NCBI GenBank assembly: GCA_035537875.1
Contig: DATLLJ010000172.1
Span: 4,584-68,583 of the forward strand
Origin: DATLLJ01 sp035537875
Lineage (GTDB): Bacteria > Acidobacteriota > Vicinamibacteria > Vicinamibacterales > CAVVIG01
Direction of reading: 5' to 3'
DNA length: 64,000 nucleotides
The notes under the pieces were generated by a model. The model worked only from the letters and a program-made list of their open reading frames with translations, was not told where the DNA came from and did not search any database. Both the position numbers and the translations under genes were made by a program. Shown here in pieces: positions 43,176 through 51,534 of this stretch (positions are counted from its first letter, which is position 1; each line of letters begins with the position of its first letter).

Positions 43176-43736
43176 CTACGGGCGCTGACTGGCTGGCGGC
43201 GTGACGTCGTTCAGGCGCGCGTACACCACGAGCTGGCCATAGATGTCCCATGTGTGGCCGATCAGGAAGCCGAACATGCGGGCGCGCGTCGATGGGCCCA
43301 TGAACCCCGGAGGCATCGCGGCCGGCTGAACCAGCGTCTGATCGGTCTGCTCTTTCAGAAGGGCGATCCCGTAATCGAACGAGTCGTTCATGGCTTTGAT
43401 CGCGGCGTCTTTGTTCAGCGCCGCCGCTTTAGGGTCGAGCGTCGGCGCCGTGGCCTTGCCGCCGACCGCGGCGAGAAAGCGATTGTTGATTTGGGCGATG
43501 TGCACAACCCGTTCGGCGAAACTCTGCTGCGCCGGTGTCGGCTTGAAGGAATACTTGTCTGGTGGGAGAGCGCTGGCGAGCTTTGCCATTGTCTCCTTCA
43601 GGCCCGACCAGTCCTTCATGATGTCGCCCTGCAGCGTCGGCGGCGCGCCGGCGGCGGCGGGTGCCTGAGCGAAAGCCGGCGCGGCCAGAACGGCAGCGAC
43701 GCAGGCAAGGGCGAAGATCCGGATAGCGTCTTTCAC
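43176..43736 (-). CDS. Exported DinB-superfamily protein
   Basis: The 186-residue protein has a signal peptide (IFALACVAAVLAAPAFAQA) and a DinB-like four-helix body: LKETMAKLASALPPDKYSFKPTPAQQSFAERVVHIAQINNRFL and MFGFLIGHTWDIYGQLVVYARLNDVTPPAS. His residues in VVHIAQ and IGHTWDIYGQL correspond to the metal ligands. GTG at 43736 is chosen because GAGGAGG sits six bases before it and the signal peptide starts there. It is convergent with the TetR gene, one base apart. Confidence 0.85.
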   Translation of the reverse strand: MKDAIRIFALACVAAVLAAPAFAQAPAAAGAPPTLQGDIMKDWSGLKETMAKLASALPPDKYSFKPTPAQQSFAERVVHIAQINNRFLAAVGGKATAPTLDPKAAALNKDAAIKAMNDSFDYGIALLKEQTDQTLVQPAAMPPGFMGPSTRARMFGFLIGHTWDIYGQLVVYARLNDVTPPASQRP

Positions 43737-43808
43737 AGTTGGCCTCCTCGATTCACGTCTAAGATACCGACCTCCGGGGGTTCGCGGAGCTCGATGACAA
43801 CCACCCAC

Positions 43809-43814
43809 TATAAT
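43809..43814 (+). promoter_or_regulatory. Perfect -10 (TATAAT) of lipA
   Basis: TATAAT ends seven bases before the lipA GTG at 43822, so transcription should begin at or next to the start codon. It is the best -10 match in the window. No clear -35 is seen. Confidence 0.65.
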
Positions 43815-43821
43815 CCTAAAT

Positions 43822-44727
43822 GTGGCGCGACTCATCCCGTTGATCGACACAGAGCGGACGCCGAAGCCGCCCTGGCTGAAAGTGAGGGCACCCGGCTCGG
43901 CGAACTACACGCGTCTCAAGGGCCTGATGCGCGAGCTCAGGCTGCACACCGTTTGCGAAGACGCACACTGCCCGAATATCGGCGAATGCTGGAACCACGG
44001 CACAGCTACCTTCATGATCCTCGGCGATGTCTGCACGCGCGCCTGCTCCTACTGTGCCGTCGCCCACGGCCGTCCCTCGGCGGTCGACCACGACGAGCCC
44101 GCCCGGGTCGCCGAAGCCGTCCGAACGCTCAATCTCGCTTACGTCGTCGTCACGTCGGTCGATCGTGACGATTTGCCCGACGGCGGCGCGTCGATCTTCG
44201 CGGAGACGATTCGTCAGATTCGCGCGCGTCAACCCGAGTCGCGGGTCGAAGTGCTGATTCCCGATTTTCAGGGCCATGAGCAGTCGCTTCACGAGGTTCT
44301 CGACGCCGGTCCCGACGTGCTCAACCACAACACGGAAACGGTTCCCCGACTCTACCGGGCGTCACGATCGGGCGGCCGATACGACCGAACGCTCGACCTG
44401 TTCGCCAGATCGCGCCGCTACGCGCCGGCGATACCGACCAAGACCGGCCTGATGGTCGGCCTTGGCGAAGAACACGACGAGATCGTCTCGACATTCAAGG
44501 ACCTGCGAGAGGTCGGGTGCGAGATCTTGACCGTCGGACAGTACCTGCGACCCTCACCACAACACGCGCCGCTCGCTCGCTACTACCATCCGGATGAGTT
44601 CCGGGAGCTCAAGCGGATTGCGCTGGAGCTGGGCTTCGTCCACGTGGAATCGGGGCCACTGGTCCGCAGTTCGTACCATGCGCACGAGACCGCGGAGGCG
44701 TACGAACAGATCCAGCGCGTTCAATAG
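43822..44727 (+). CDS. lipA: Lipoyl synthase
   Basis: The 301-residue radical-SAM enzyme carries the auxiliary cluster motif CEDAHCPNIGECW and the SAM cluster motif CTRACSYC, followed by AVAHGRPSAVDHDEPARVAEAV, VVTSVDRDDLPDGGA, KTGLMVGLGEEHDE and the conserved C-terminal VRSSYHAHE. It inserts two sulfur atoms into protein-bound octanoate to make lipoate. The E2 lipoyl protein of pyruvate dehydrogenase is encoded 3 kb away. It starts at GTG seven bases after TATAAT, with no ribosome site. lipB is not in the window. Confidence 0.96.
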   Translation: MARLIPLIDTERTPKPPWLKVRAPGSANYTRLKGLMRELRLHTVCEDAHCPNIGECWNHGTATFMILGDVCTRACSYCAVAHGRPSAVDHDEPARVAEAVRTLNLAYVVVTSVDRDDLPDGGASIFAETIRQIRARQPESRVEVLIPDFQGHEQSLHEVLDAGPDVLNHNTETVPRLYRASRSGGRYDRTLDLFARSRRYAPAIPTKTGLMVGLGEEHDEIVSTFKDLREVGCEILTVGQYLRPSPQHAPLARYYHPDEFRELKRIALELGFVHVESGPLVRSSYHAHETAEAYEQIQRVQ

Positions 44728-45088
44728 TTCACGTGATTCCGGTAGCAGGGGACGCTCGCGCTCGGTCTATAGCGGCGTGAAGCTAATCTTGCGACCCTTA
44801 CGTTTCCGCCAAACCCAGGAATAAAAAATCGCGCGTGCAAACATGCACCCGGATCAGACGGACCGCTACGATCGAGCGCGGAGGCGGTTCGATTCCTGCG
44901 CGCGGTGCCGGCGTTCCTGGCCGCAAGTTGTTGACTGCGCGAAGGTGATCGATGGTGAGCCAAACGTTCGCCATTTGGAACCAGATCGTCATTTGGCTCC
45001 GTCGGCTACAGAGGCTCCGAGGCGCGGCCTGATACCGCGTGACGGGCGGAACGACATCTCGTAAGCTGGAGGGGTAGGAGGTCGGTGC
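44728..45088 (+). other. Intergenic stretch between lipA and the antitoxin gene
   Basis: I see no convincing gene here. Short frames exist on both strands, but none has a family match or clear start. A TTCGATT pentad-like string near 44888 recalls a tRNA T-loop, but no cloverleaf forms. The last 30 bases hold TAAGCT (45062-45067) and GGAGG before the antitoxin ATG, likely its promoter and ribosome site. Confidence 0.5.
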
Positions 45089-45331
45089 ATGGCTGCGCTT
45101 GACTGGTCGAAGTGCCCGGCGGTCGAGAGCGTCCCCGACAGGGTCGGTGGCGCCTGGGTGTTCAAAGGCACCCGCCTGCCCGTAGCCACCGTCATCGAGA
45201 ATCTTGAGGACCTCAGCGTCGACGAGGTCATCGAACAATTCGACGTTACGCGGGAACAGGTGGCCGCCGTTCTCGAATTCGTGGCTGCGAGCCTGCGCTC
45301 CGAAGTTGCCACCGGTGCTCGTCCTGTTTGA
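45089..45331 (+). CDS. DUF433 antitoxin-like protein
   Basis: The 80-residue protein matches DUF433: ALDWSKCPAVESVPDRVGGAWVFKGTRLPVATVIENLEDLSVDEVIEQFDVTREQVAAVLEFVAASL, which combines the GTRLPV strand region with a helix-turn-helix-like end. DUF433 proteins act as antitoxins to PIN-like DUF5615 toxins. A GGAGG site lies ahead of the ATG. The end overlaps the start of the broken toxin gene by 17 bases, the usual arrangement for this pair. Confidence 0.87.
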   Translation: MAALDWSKCPAVESVPDRVGGAWVFKGTRLPVATVIENLEDLSVDEVIEQFDVTREQVAAVLEFVAASLRSEVATGARPV

Positions 45332-45843
45332 TCACGGCACGCCGAAGGGGCTGGCCCGAGCGCTGACCGAGCACACCGTTCACACGGCACAGTCCAGAGG
45401 GTGGGACACGCTCAGTAACGGGGGCGCTGCTGAACGCCGCCGAGGAGAGCGGCTTCGAGGTACTGGTCACGACAGACCGGCGGATCCGGCATCAGCAGAA
45501 CCTGAAGGTGCGCCGCATTGCTCTCGTGGTTCTGGCAGGCAGCACCAGCTGGTCGCTCGTTCGGCGGTTTACCGATCGCATCACCGCCGCTGTTACTGCC
45601 GCGACGCCTGGCAGCTACTCCGAAGTCGACACCCCTTCGAGCCGAAACCCCTGCGCGGTTGAACGCGACCGATTGCTGAAATCGGAAAGGGGTTCAAACG
45701 AACACACGGAAGCAGCGATTCGATTCCTGTTTGCGGTCGGTCCTTCGGCCCTCGCAAGTGAACAGGTTAGGGAATTCAGTGGTGAACCGGAAGTGAATCG
45801 AACCGCTGAACGCGAAGCCTTGAACACGGAAACTGAACCCTGA
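45315..45843 (+). pseudogene. Frameshifted DUF5615 (PIN-like) toxin
   Basis: From GTG at 45315 the sequence reads VLVLFDHGTPKGLARALTEHTVHTAQSRGWDTLSNG, the start of a DUF5615 toxin with its Asp. The frame breaks at a run of five G (45420-45424). One fewer G restores ALLNAAEESGFEVLVTTDRRIRHQQNLKVRRIALVVLAGSTSWSLVRRF, the expected PIN-like core with TTDRR. The restored frame has lost its normal stop and runs on to 45843. A homopolymer error or true inactivation are equally possible. With toxin dead, the antitoxin would be an orphan. Confidence 0.8.
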
Positions 45844-45860
45844 ACCCCTGAACCTCTTAT
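45799..45860. repeat. Heptad array 2, CTGAACC-type, at the 3' end of lpd
   Basis: CTGAACG, TTGAACA, CTGAACC, CTGAACC and CCTGAAC recur with roughly seven-base phase, touching the lpd stop. The partner arm (GGTTCAA, GGTTAGG with TTCAGTGG) is scattered over 45688-45790, so this array is more degenerate than the others. It overlaps the tail of the restored toxin frame. Confidence 0.5.
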
Positions 45861-47266
45861 CGCTTCGGCTTGTAGACGTGCGTCGCCTGCCCGAAAAAGA
45901 CCTCGGCCGACTCCATCATCGTCTCGGTCAACGTGGGATGTGGATGAATGGACAGTTTCAGGTCCGTGGCGTTCGCCCCCATTTCGATCGCCAGCACTCC
46001 TTCCGCGATGAGCTCGCCGGCGCCGGGGCCGACGAGGCCCACCCCGAGCAGACGCTCGGTCTCCGGGTCGAGAATCAGCTTCGTCAGGCCGTCGGTGCGA
46101 TCCAGTGTGATGGCGCGGCCCGAGGCGCCCCATGGAAACTTCGCGATGACGACCTTGCGGTTCTCCTTGACGGCCTGAGCTTCGGTCAGGCCGGCCCAGG
46201 CCAGCTCTGGATCGGTGAACACGACGGCCGGAATGGCGCGCGGCGCAAACAAGACGTTTTCTCCGGCAATCACTTCGACGGCCACGCGGCCCTCATGTGA
46301 CGCCTTGTGCGCCAGCATCGGCTCGCCGACGACGTCGCCAATGGCGAAGATGGAGGGCTCGTGAGTGCGGCGCTGTTCGTCCACCTGGATGAAGCCGCGT
46401 TCGTCGACCTTCACGCGGGTCCGATCGAGCCCGGGAATGGCGGAATTCGGCTTGCGTCCCACGGCCACCAGCACTCGATCGAACACCTGTTCGCTCGGGT
46501 CCGCTTTTCCCTCCATCTCGACAACGATGCCGCGGCCTTCCGCCTTCAGCTGCACGACTCGCGTCTCGAGCAGGACCCTCTTCATCACCTGGGACACGCG
46601 CTTCGCCAGGACGTCCACGAGATCGCGGTCCGCGCCGGGCAACAGGCCCGCGGTCATCTCGACCACCGTGATGGCGCTGCCGAGCGCGGCGTACACCGTG
46701 CCCAGTTCCAAGCCGATATAACCGCCTCCCACGACGAGCAACGAACGCGGAACATCCGGAAGATCGAGGGCGCCGGTCGAATCCATCACACGAGGATCGG
46801 CAAGCCTCAACGGCGGCGGGATCGCAGGAGTCGATCCCGTCGCGAGGATCGCGTGTTCGAACTCGAGCGGCTCGTCGCCGCCCGTGACGCCCTTGAACCG
46901 GAGGTGGTGTGCGTCGACGAGTTCAGCCAGACCGCGCAGGTACTGAACCTTGCGGGCCTTCACCAGCTGCCCGGTTCCGCCGGTCAGCCGCTTCACCACG
47001 CTGTTCTTGAAGTCGCGCAGCTTCGCGAGATCGACTGTGGGCTCCCCGAAGTCCACTCCCCACTGTTTCGCGTGGCGTGATTCGTCAATCAGCTTGGCCA
47101 CGTGCAGCAGGGCCTTGGACGGGATGCAGCCCCGGTAAACGCAGACGCCGCCCGGATTGGGTTCCGGATCGATGAGCGCGACGCTGAGGCCCAGATCGGC
47201 GGCCAGAAACGCGGCGGCATAGCCGCCCGGGCCGCCGCCGACGACTGCGAGTTGGACTGAGTTCAT
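45857..47266 (-). CDS. lpdA: Dihydrolipoyl dehydrogenase (E3)
   Basis: The 469-residue flavoenzyme starts VQLAVVGGGPGGYAAAFLAADLG (FAD site) and has the redox-active disulfide in GGVCVYRGCIPSKAL, slightly different from the usual GGTCLNVGCIPSK. It also has LLVVGGGYIGLELGTVYAALGS (NAD site), SIFAIGDVVGEPMLAHKA, and the C-terminal catalytic HPHPTLTETM. It reoxidises lipoamide for 2-oxoacid dehydrogenases. It follows aceF and aceE on the same strand, with an 8-base inverted array between aceF and lpd. ATG at 47266 is the natural start. Confidence 0.95.
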   Translation of the reverse strand: MNSVQLAVVGGGPGGYAAAFLAADLGLSVALIDPEPNPGGVCVYRGCIPSKALLHVAKLIDESRHAKQWGVDFGEPTVDLAKLRDFKNSVVKRLTGGTGQLVKARKVQYLRGLAELVDAHHLRFKGVTGGDEPLEFEHAILATGSTPAIPPPLRLADPRVMDSTGALDLPDVPRSLLVVGGGYIGLELGTVYAALGSAITVVEMTAGLLPGADRDLVDVLAKRVSQVMKRVLLETRVVQLKAEGRGIVVEMEGKADPSEQVFDRVLVAVGRKPNSAIPGLDRTRVKVDERGFIQVDEQRRTHEPSIFAIGDVVGEPMLAHKASHEGRVAVEVIAGENVLFAPRAIPAVVFTDPELAWAGLTEAQAVKENRKVVIAKFPWGASGRAITLDRTDGLTKLILDPETERLLGVGLVGPGAGELIAEGVLAIEMGANATDLKLSIHPHPTLTETMMESAEVFFGQATHVYKPKR

Positions 47267-47281
47267 GGGGACCACTTCCCG

Positions 47282-47349
47282 CCACGAAGACACGAACACA
47301 CGAAGAAGAAAGTCGAATCGCTTCCTTCGTGTCTTCGTGTCTTCGTGGC
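47282..47349. repeat. Octad inverted array 3 (CACGAAGA / TCTTCGTG)
   Basis: Three CACGAAGA-type units (one reading CACGAACA), a spacer of about 15 bases, then three TCTTCGTG-type units fill most of the 91-base gap between aceF and lpd. It would form a long hairpin about 15 bases before the lpd start. The repeat period is eight rather than seven. Confidence 0.75.
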
Positions 47350-47357
47350 CGCTTGTG

Positions 47358-48794
47358 TCATCCCTGCAGCGCCAGCAGGAACGGCTGCTCCAGCGCCTGG
47401 ATGACCCACTGCAGGAAGCGGATGCCGTCGGCGCCGTCGACCACGCGATGATCGTACGACAGCGACAACGGCAGCATCAGACGTGGAACGAACTGATTGT
47501 CCGTGTAAATCGGCTCGGTGCGCGCCCGGCCGATGCCCAGGATGGCGACCTCCGGCAGGTTGACGATCGGCGTGAAGTAGGTACCGCCGATTCCGCCCAG
47601 ATTCGAGATGCTGAAGCACCCGCCCTGCATCTCCTCGAGGGTCAGCTTCCGGGCGCGCGCCTTGGCCGAGAGCGCCGAAATCTCGACGGCAATCTGGATG
47701 ATGTTCTTCGTGTCGGCATCGCGCACCACCGGCACCAGCAGCCCGCGGTCGGTGTCCACCGCCACGCCGATGTGAACGTACTTCTTGTAGATGATCTCCT
47801 GCGCCGCCGTGTCGATGGACGAGTTGAACTGCGGGAACAACTTCATCCCGGCTGCCACCACTTTCACGGCGATCGCGGTGATGGTGAGGCTGCCCCCTGC
47901 GGTTTCCGCGTCCTTCGCGTATTTCTTGCGAAGCTCCTCCAGGGCCGTGACATCGGCAAGGCCGTGCTGAGTCACGTGCGGAATCGCGCGCCACGCGGCG
48001 CTCAGATGCTCGGCTGTCTTCCGGCGCACGGCGTGCATTGGCTGGCGATCGACCTCACCCCACCGCGCAAAATCTGGAAGCGCGGCGGCGGCGGACGACT
48101 CACCGCGAGCCGCCGTACCGATCAACTGTCTCGCGTGCGACTTGACGTCCTCGACCGAGATACGGCCATCCGACGCGCTCCCCTGCACGCGATCGACGTC
48201 CACGCCGAGCTCACGGGCCAGGCGGCGGACCGACGGGGAGGCTGGCGCCGGAGGCGTATCCGGGGCGGCAGGTTCGGGGGTCGGCCGCGAGGCGCGGCTG
48301 ATCGCAACGACGTTGCTGGCAGGAGGGCCGGACGTCAAGGAACGCGCTCTTTCTGTCGGCACCCCTTCGTCCTGGTCGGAGCTCTTGGGCGCAGCCGCCA
48401 CATCGGGCTTGTCCTTCCTGCCGCTCTTGTCCAAGGGAGAGGCGCGTTCCGCACCCTCGACGTGCTGCTCGAGGCCGCCGTCTGGAATCGTGCTCGACGT
48501 GTCGACGCCCACGGCCACGGACTCCGACCGATTCTCAACGGGCTTTGCCGCAGCGCCCGCCCCACCTTCGACGCTCAGGACGACCTGACCGACCTTGACC
48601 TTGTCGCCGGCCTTGACCGTGACCGCCGTTACGCGACCCGCGACGGTCGAGGGGACTTCGATAGTCGCCTTGTCGGTCTCGAGCTCGAGGACCGTCTGAT
48701 CCTTGGCGAGAGTGTCTCCGGGCTTGACGAGGACCCGCAGCACGTCCCCCGCCGTGACGTTCTCACCCAGTTCGGGAAGAATGAAGTCAGCCAT
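47358..48794 (-). CDS. aceF: Pyruvate dehydrogenase E2, dihydrolipoamide acetyltransferase
   Basis: The 478-residue protein has one lipoyl domain (residues 1-76; lipoylated Lys in ELETDKATIEVPS), a Pro/Ala/Ser-rich linker, an E1/E3-binding domain (SPSVRRLARELGVDVDRVQGSASDGRISVEDVKSHA, about residues 183-219), and a catalytic domain of about 230 residues with PHVTQHGLADVT, GVAVDTDRGLLVPVV and LSYDHRVVDGADGIRFLQW (active His and Asp). It transfers acetyl groups to CoA. One lipoyl domain rather than three is at the short end for an enterobacterial-type complex. The next gene, aceE, is 3 bases upstream. Confidence 0.95.
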   Translation of the reverse strand: MADFILPELGENVTAGDVLRVLVKPGDTLAKDQTVLELETDKATIEVPSTVAGRVTAVTVKAGDKVKVGQVVLSVEGGAGAAAKPVENRSESVAVGVDTSSTIPDGGLEQHVEGAERASPLDKSGRKDKPDVAAAPKSSDQDEGVPTERARSLTSGPPASNVVAISRASRPTPEPAAPDTPPAPASPSVRRLARELGVDVDRVQGSASDGRISVEDVKSHARQLIGTAARGESSAAAALPDFARWGEVDRQPMHAVRRKTAEHLSAAWRAIPHVTQHGLADVTALEELRKKYAKDAETAGGSLTITAIAVKVVAAGMKLFPQFNSSIDTAAQEIIYKKYVHIGVAVDTDRGLLVPVVRDADTKNIIQIAVEISALSAKARARKLTLEEMQGGCFSISNLGGIGGTYFTPIVNLPEVAILGIGRARTEPIYTDNQFVPRLMLPLSLSYDHRVVDGADGIRFLQWVIQALEQPFLLALQG

Positions 48795-48797
48795 CGA

Positions 48798-51476
48798 TTA
48801 GGATTTCGCCGGATCGCTCTTGTCCGGGTTGATGTTGAAGGCCGTCATCGCCTCCTCGATGCTCGGGGGTTCGACCTTGCCCTCCCGAGCGAGCGCGCTC
48901 AGGGTCGCGACGACGATGTAGCGATGATCGACCTCGAAGAAGTCCCGGAGCGAGGCGCGGTTCTCGCTCCGCCCGAAGCCGTCGGTTCCGAGTGAAATCA
49001 GCGGACGCGGCAGCCAGCGGTCGATCGCGTCGGGGAGGGCCTTGACATAGTCGGACGCCGCGACGAAGACGCCAGGCGCTTTCGCCAGGGAGGCCGTGAC
49101 GTGCGGTACGCGCGCCGGCTGGCCCGGGTGCAGCATGTTCCAGCGCTCGCAGGCGTGCCCGTTCCGGTAGAGCTCGCTGTAGCTGGTGACGCTCCAGACA
49201 TCGGCGCCGACGTCGTACTTCGATTCGAGAATCTCCTGCGCTTTGATCACCTCCGGCAGGATCGCGCCGCTGCCGAACAGCTGCGCGCGCCGCGAGGCGT
49301 CCGGCTTCGACGTCTCACGATAGCGATACAGCCCCTTCAGAATGCCGTCGTGCGCCCCCTCCGGCATGGCGGGCATCGCGTACTGTTCGTTCATCACCGT
49401 CAGGTAGTAGAAGACACTCTCCTGCTCGACGTACATCCGGCGGATCCCGTCCTCGATGATGACGGCCATCTCGTACGCAAAGGCCGGATCGTAGGCGATG
49501 CAGTTGGGGTACGCCATGGCGAACAGTTGGCTGTTGCCGTCCTGGTGCTGCAGGCCTTCGCCGGCGAGCGTCGTCCGGCCGGCCGTGCCGCCGAGCATGA
49601 AGCCGCGAGTCCGGGCATCGGCGGCGGCCCAGATCAGATCGCCGATCCGCTGGAACCCGAACATGGAGTAGTAGATGAAAAAGGGGATCGTGTTCACGCC
49701 GTGCGTCGCATACGCCGTGCCGGCGGCGATGAACGACGACATCGATCCGGCTTCGGTGATGCCTTCCTCGAGAATCTGTCCGTCCGAAGCTTCCTTGTAG
49801 TAAAGGAGCATGTCCATGTCCACCGGTTCGTACACCTGTCCGACATGGGAGTAGATGCCGACCTGACGGAACAGAGCCTCCATGCCGAACGTCCGGGCTT
49901 CATCGGGCACGATGGGCACGACCAGGTGGCCGATGTCCTTGTCGCGCAGCAGCTTCGACAGCATCCGCACGAACACCATCGTCGTCGACGCCTTGCGACC
50001 TTCCGTGCCCTTGTGGAACTCCTCGAAGAGCTCGTGCGGCACCGGAGGCAGTCTGCTCGCACGCACCTTGCGGTTCGGCAGGTACCCTCCGAGCGCGTCA
50101 CGCCGCTCGCGCATGTACTTGATTTCCACCGAGTCGTCGGAGGGCCGATAGAACGGCGTGGCATGGATTTCAGCGTCCGAGATCGGGATGCCGAAGCGCG
50201 TGCGGAACGCGCGCAGCTCCTCGTCGTTCATCTTCTTCTGCTGGTGGGTGATGTTCTTGCCTTCCCCCGCCTCGCCCAAACCGTATCCCTTGACCGTGCG
50301 TGCGAGGATGACGGTGGGCGCCCCTTTATGTTCGACCGCCGCTTTGAAGGCATTGTAGACCTTGATGGGATCGTGCCCCCCGAGCGTGAGCTTCTTGAGC
50401 TGGTCGTCCGAGAGGTGCTTCACCATGTCGAGCAGCCGGGCATCGGCACCCCAGAAGTGCTGACGGACATAAGCGCCGGACTCGACGCCGTACTTCTGGT
50501 ACTGGCCGTCGACGATCTCGCCCATGCGCTTCACGAGCAACCCGTCCCGATCCTTCGCCAGCAGGCTGTCCCACTCGCGGCCCCACAGGACCTTGATGAC
50601 GTTCCAGCCGGCTCCGCGAAAGGCCGCCTCGAGCTCCTGGATGATTTGGCCGTTCCCGCGGACGGGACCGTCGAGCCGCTGGAGGTTGCAATTGATGACG
50701 AAGACGAGGTTGTCGAGCTTCTCGCGAGCGGGAAGGGTGATGGCGCCGAGCGTCTCCGGCTCGTCGGTTTCGCCATCGCCGAGAAACGCCCACACCCTGG
50801 CGTTCGACTTCGGCTTGAGCCCGCGATCCTCCATATAGCGGATAAACCGCGCGTGGTAGATCGCCATGATCGGGCCGAGCCCCATCGAGACCGTCGGATA
50901 CTCCCAGAAATCCGGCATCAGCCATGGATGTGGATAGGACGAGAGACCACCGCCCTGACGAAGCTCGCGCCGGAAGTTTTCGAGGTCTCTCTCGTTGATT
51001 CGCCCTTCCAGGTACGCGCGTGCGTAGATGCCGGGCGCCGCGTGCCCCTGAAAGAACACCACATCGGCGTCGTCGTCACCGTCGTGGCCTCGGAAGAAGT
51101 GATTGAATCCGACCTCGTACAGGGTGGCGGCCGAGGCAAAGGTGGAGATGTGCCCCCCGATGCCTTCTTCCGCCTTGTTCGCCCGAACCACCATGGCGAG
51201 CGCATTCCAGCGCACCAGGCTCTTGATCCGCCTCTCGATGTCGGGGTTCCCCGGCATCAACACCTGCTCGTCTACCGGGATGGTGTTGATATACGGCGTG
51301 TTGGCCGTAAACGGCAGTTTGACCCCGATCTGGCGCGCATGAATCGTCAGCTCGCGCAGCAACCGCGCGACTTTGACCGGCCCGCCGCTCTGGAGGACAT
51401 AATCAAGCGAGTCGAGCCACTCGCGCGTTTCGGTCGGGTCGAGCTCGGTCTGGTCTTTTGGGGATGGTTGTCTCAC
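48798..51476 (-). CDS. aceE: Pyruvate dehydrogenase E1, homodimeric
   Basis: The 892-residue protein matches the single-chain AceE type in length and order. It contains the thiamine-diphosphate motif GDGETDEPET ending in NCNLQRLDG, HKGAPTVILARTVKGYGLGEAGEGKNITHQQKK, and the C-terminal transketolase-like region FGRSENRASLRDFFEVDHRYIVV. It decarboxylates pyruvate and acetylates the E2 lipoyl group. GTG at 51476 is preferred: TAGAAT ends six bases before it. The operon is aceE-aceF-lpd, with lipA nearby on the other strand. Confidence 0.96.
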   Translation of the reverse strand: MRQPSPKDQTELDPTETREWLDSLDYVLQSGGPVKVARLLRELTIHARQIGVKLPFTANTPYINTIPVDEQVLMPGNPDIERRIKSLVRWNALAMVVRANKAEEGIGGHISTFASAATLYEVGFNHFFRGHDGDDDADVVFFQGHAAPGIYARAYLEGRINERDLENFRRELRQGGGLSSYPHPWLMPDFWEYPTVSMGLGPIMAIYHARFIRYMEDRGLKPKSNARVWAFLGDGETDEPETLGAITLPAREKLDNLVFVINCNLQRLDGPVRGNGQIIQELEAAFRGAGWNVIKVLWGREWDSLLAKDRDGLLVKRMGEIVDGQYQKYGVESGAYVRQHFWGADARLLDMVKHLSDDQLKKLTLGGHDPIKVYNAFKAAVEHKGAPTVILARTVKGYGLGEAGEGKNITHQQKKMNDEELRAFRTRFGIPISDAEIHATPFYRPSDDSVEIKYMRERRDALGGYLPNRKVRASRLPPVPHELFEEFHKGTEGRKASTTMVFVRMLSKLLRDKDIGHLVVPIVPDEARTFGMEALFRQVGIYSHVGQVYEPVDMDMLLYYKEASDGQILEEGITEAGSMSSFIAAGTAYATHGVNTIPFFIYYSMFGFQRIGDLIWAAADARTRGFMLGGTAGRTTLAGEGLQHQDGNSQLFAMAYPNCIAYDPAFAYEMAVIIEDGIRRMYVEQESVFYYLTVMNEQYAMPAMPEGAHDGILKGLYRYRETSKPDASRRAQLFGSGAILPEVIKAQEILESKYDVGADVWSVTSYSELYRNGHACERWNMLHPGQPARVPHVTASLAKAPGVFVAASDYVKALPDAIDRWLPRPLISLGTDGFGRSENRASLRDFFEVDHRYIVVATLSALAREGKVEPPSIEEAMTAFNINPDKSDPAKS

Positions 51477-51482
51477 AACTCA

Positions 51483-51488
51483 ATTCTA
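51483..51488 (-). promoter_or_regulatory. -10-like TAGAAT of the aceE-aceF-lpd operon
   Basis: On the minus strand TAGAAT ends six bases before the aceE GTG at 51476, predicting a leaderless operon mRNA. No ribosome site lies between. A weak -35-like TTATCC is about 18 bases further upstream. Confidence 0.5.
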
Positions 51489-51534
51489 GACCAGCCGTCG
51501 CTGCGGGATAACATCGAGGCGGTGAGGAGACGTG

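Noticed and set aside
44870..44910. tRNA-like TTCGATTCC string
   Set aside because: The flanking bases do not pair as a T-stem, and no acceptor or anticodon arm can be drawn.
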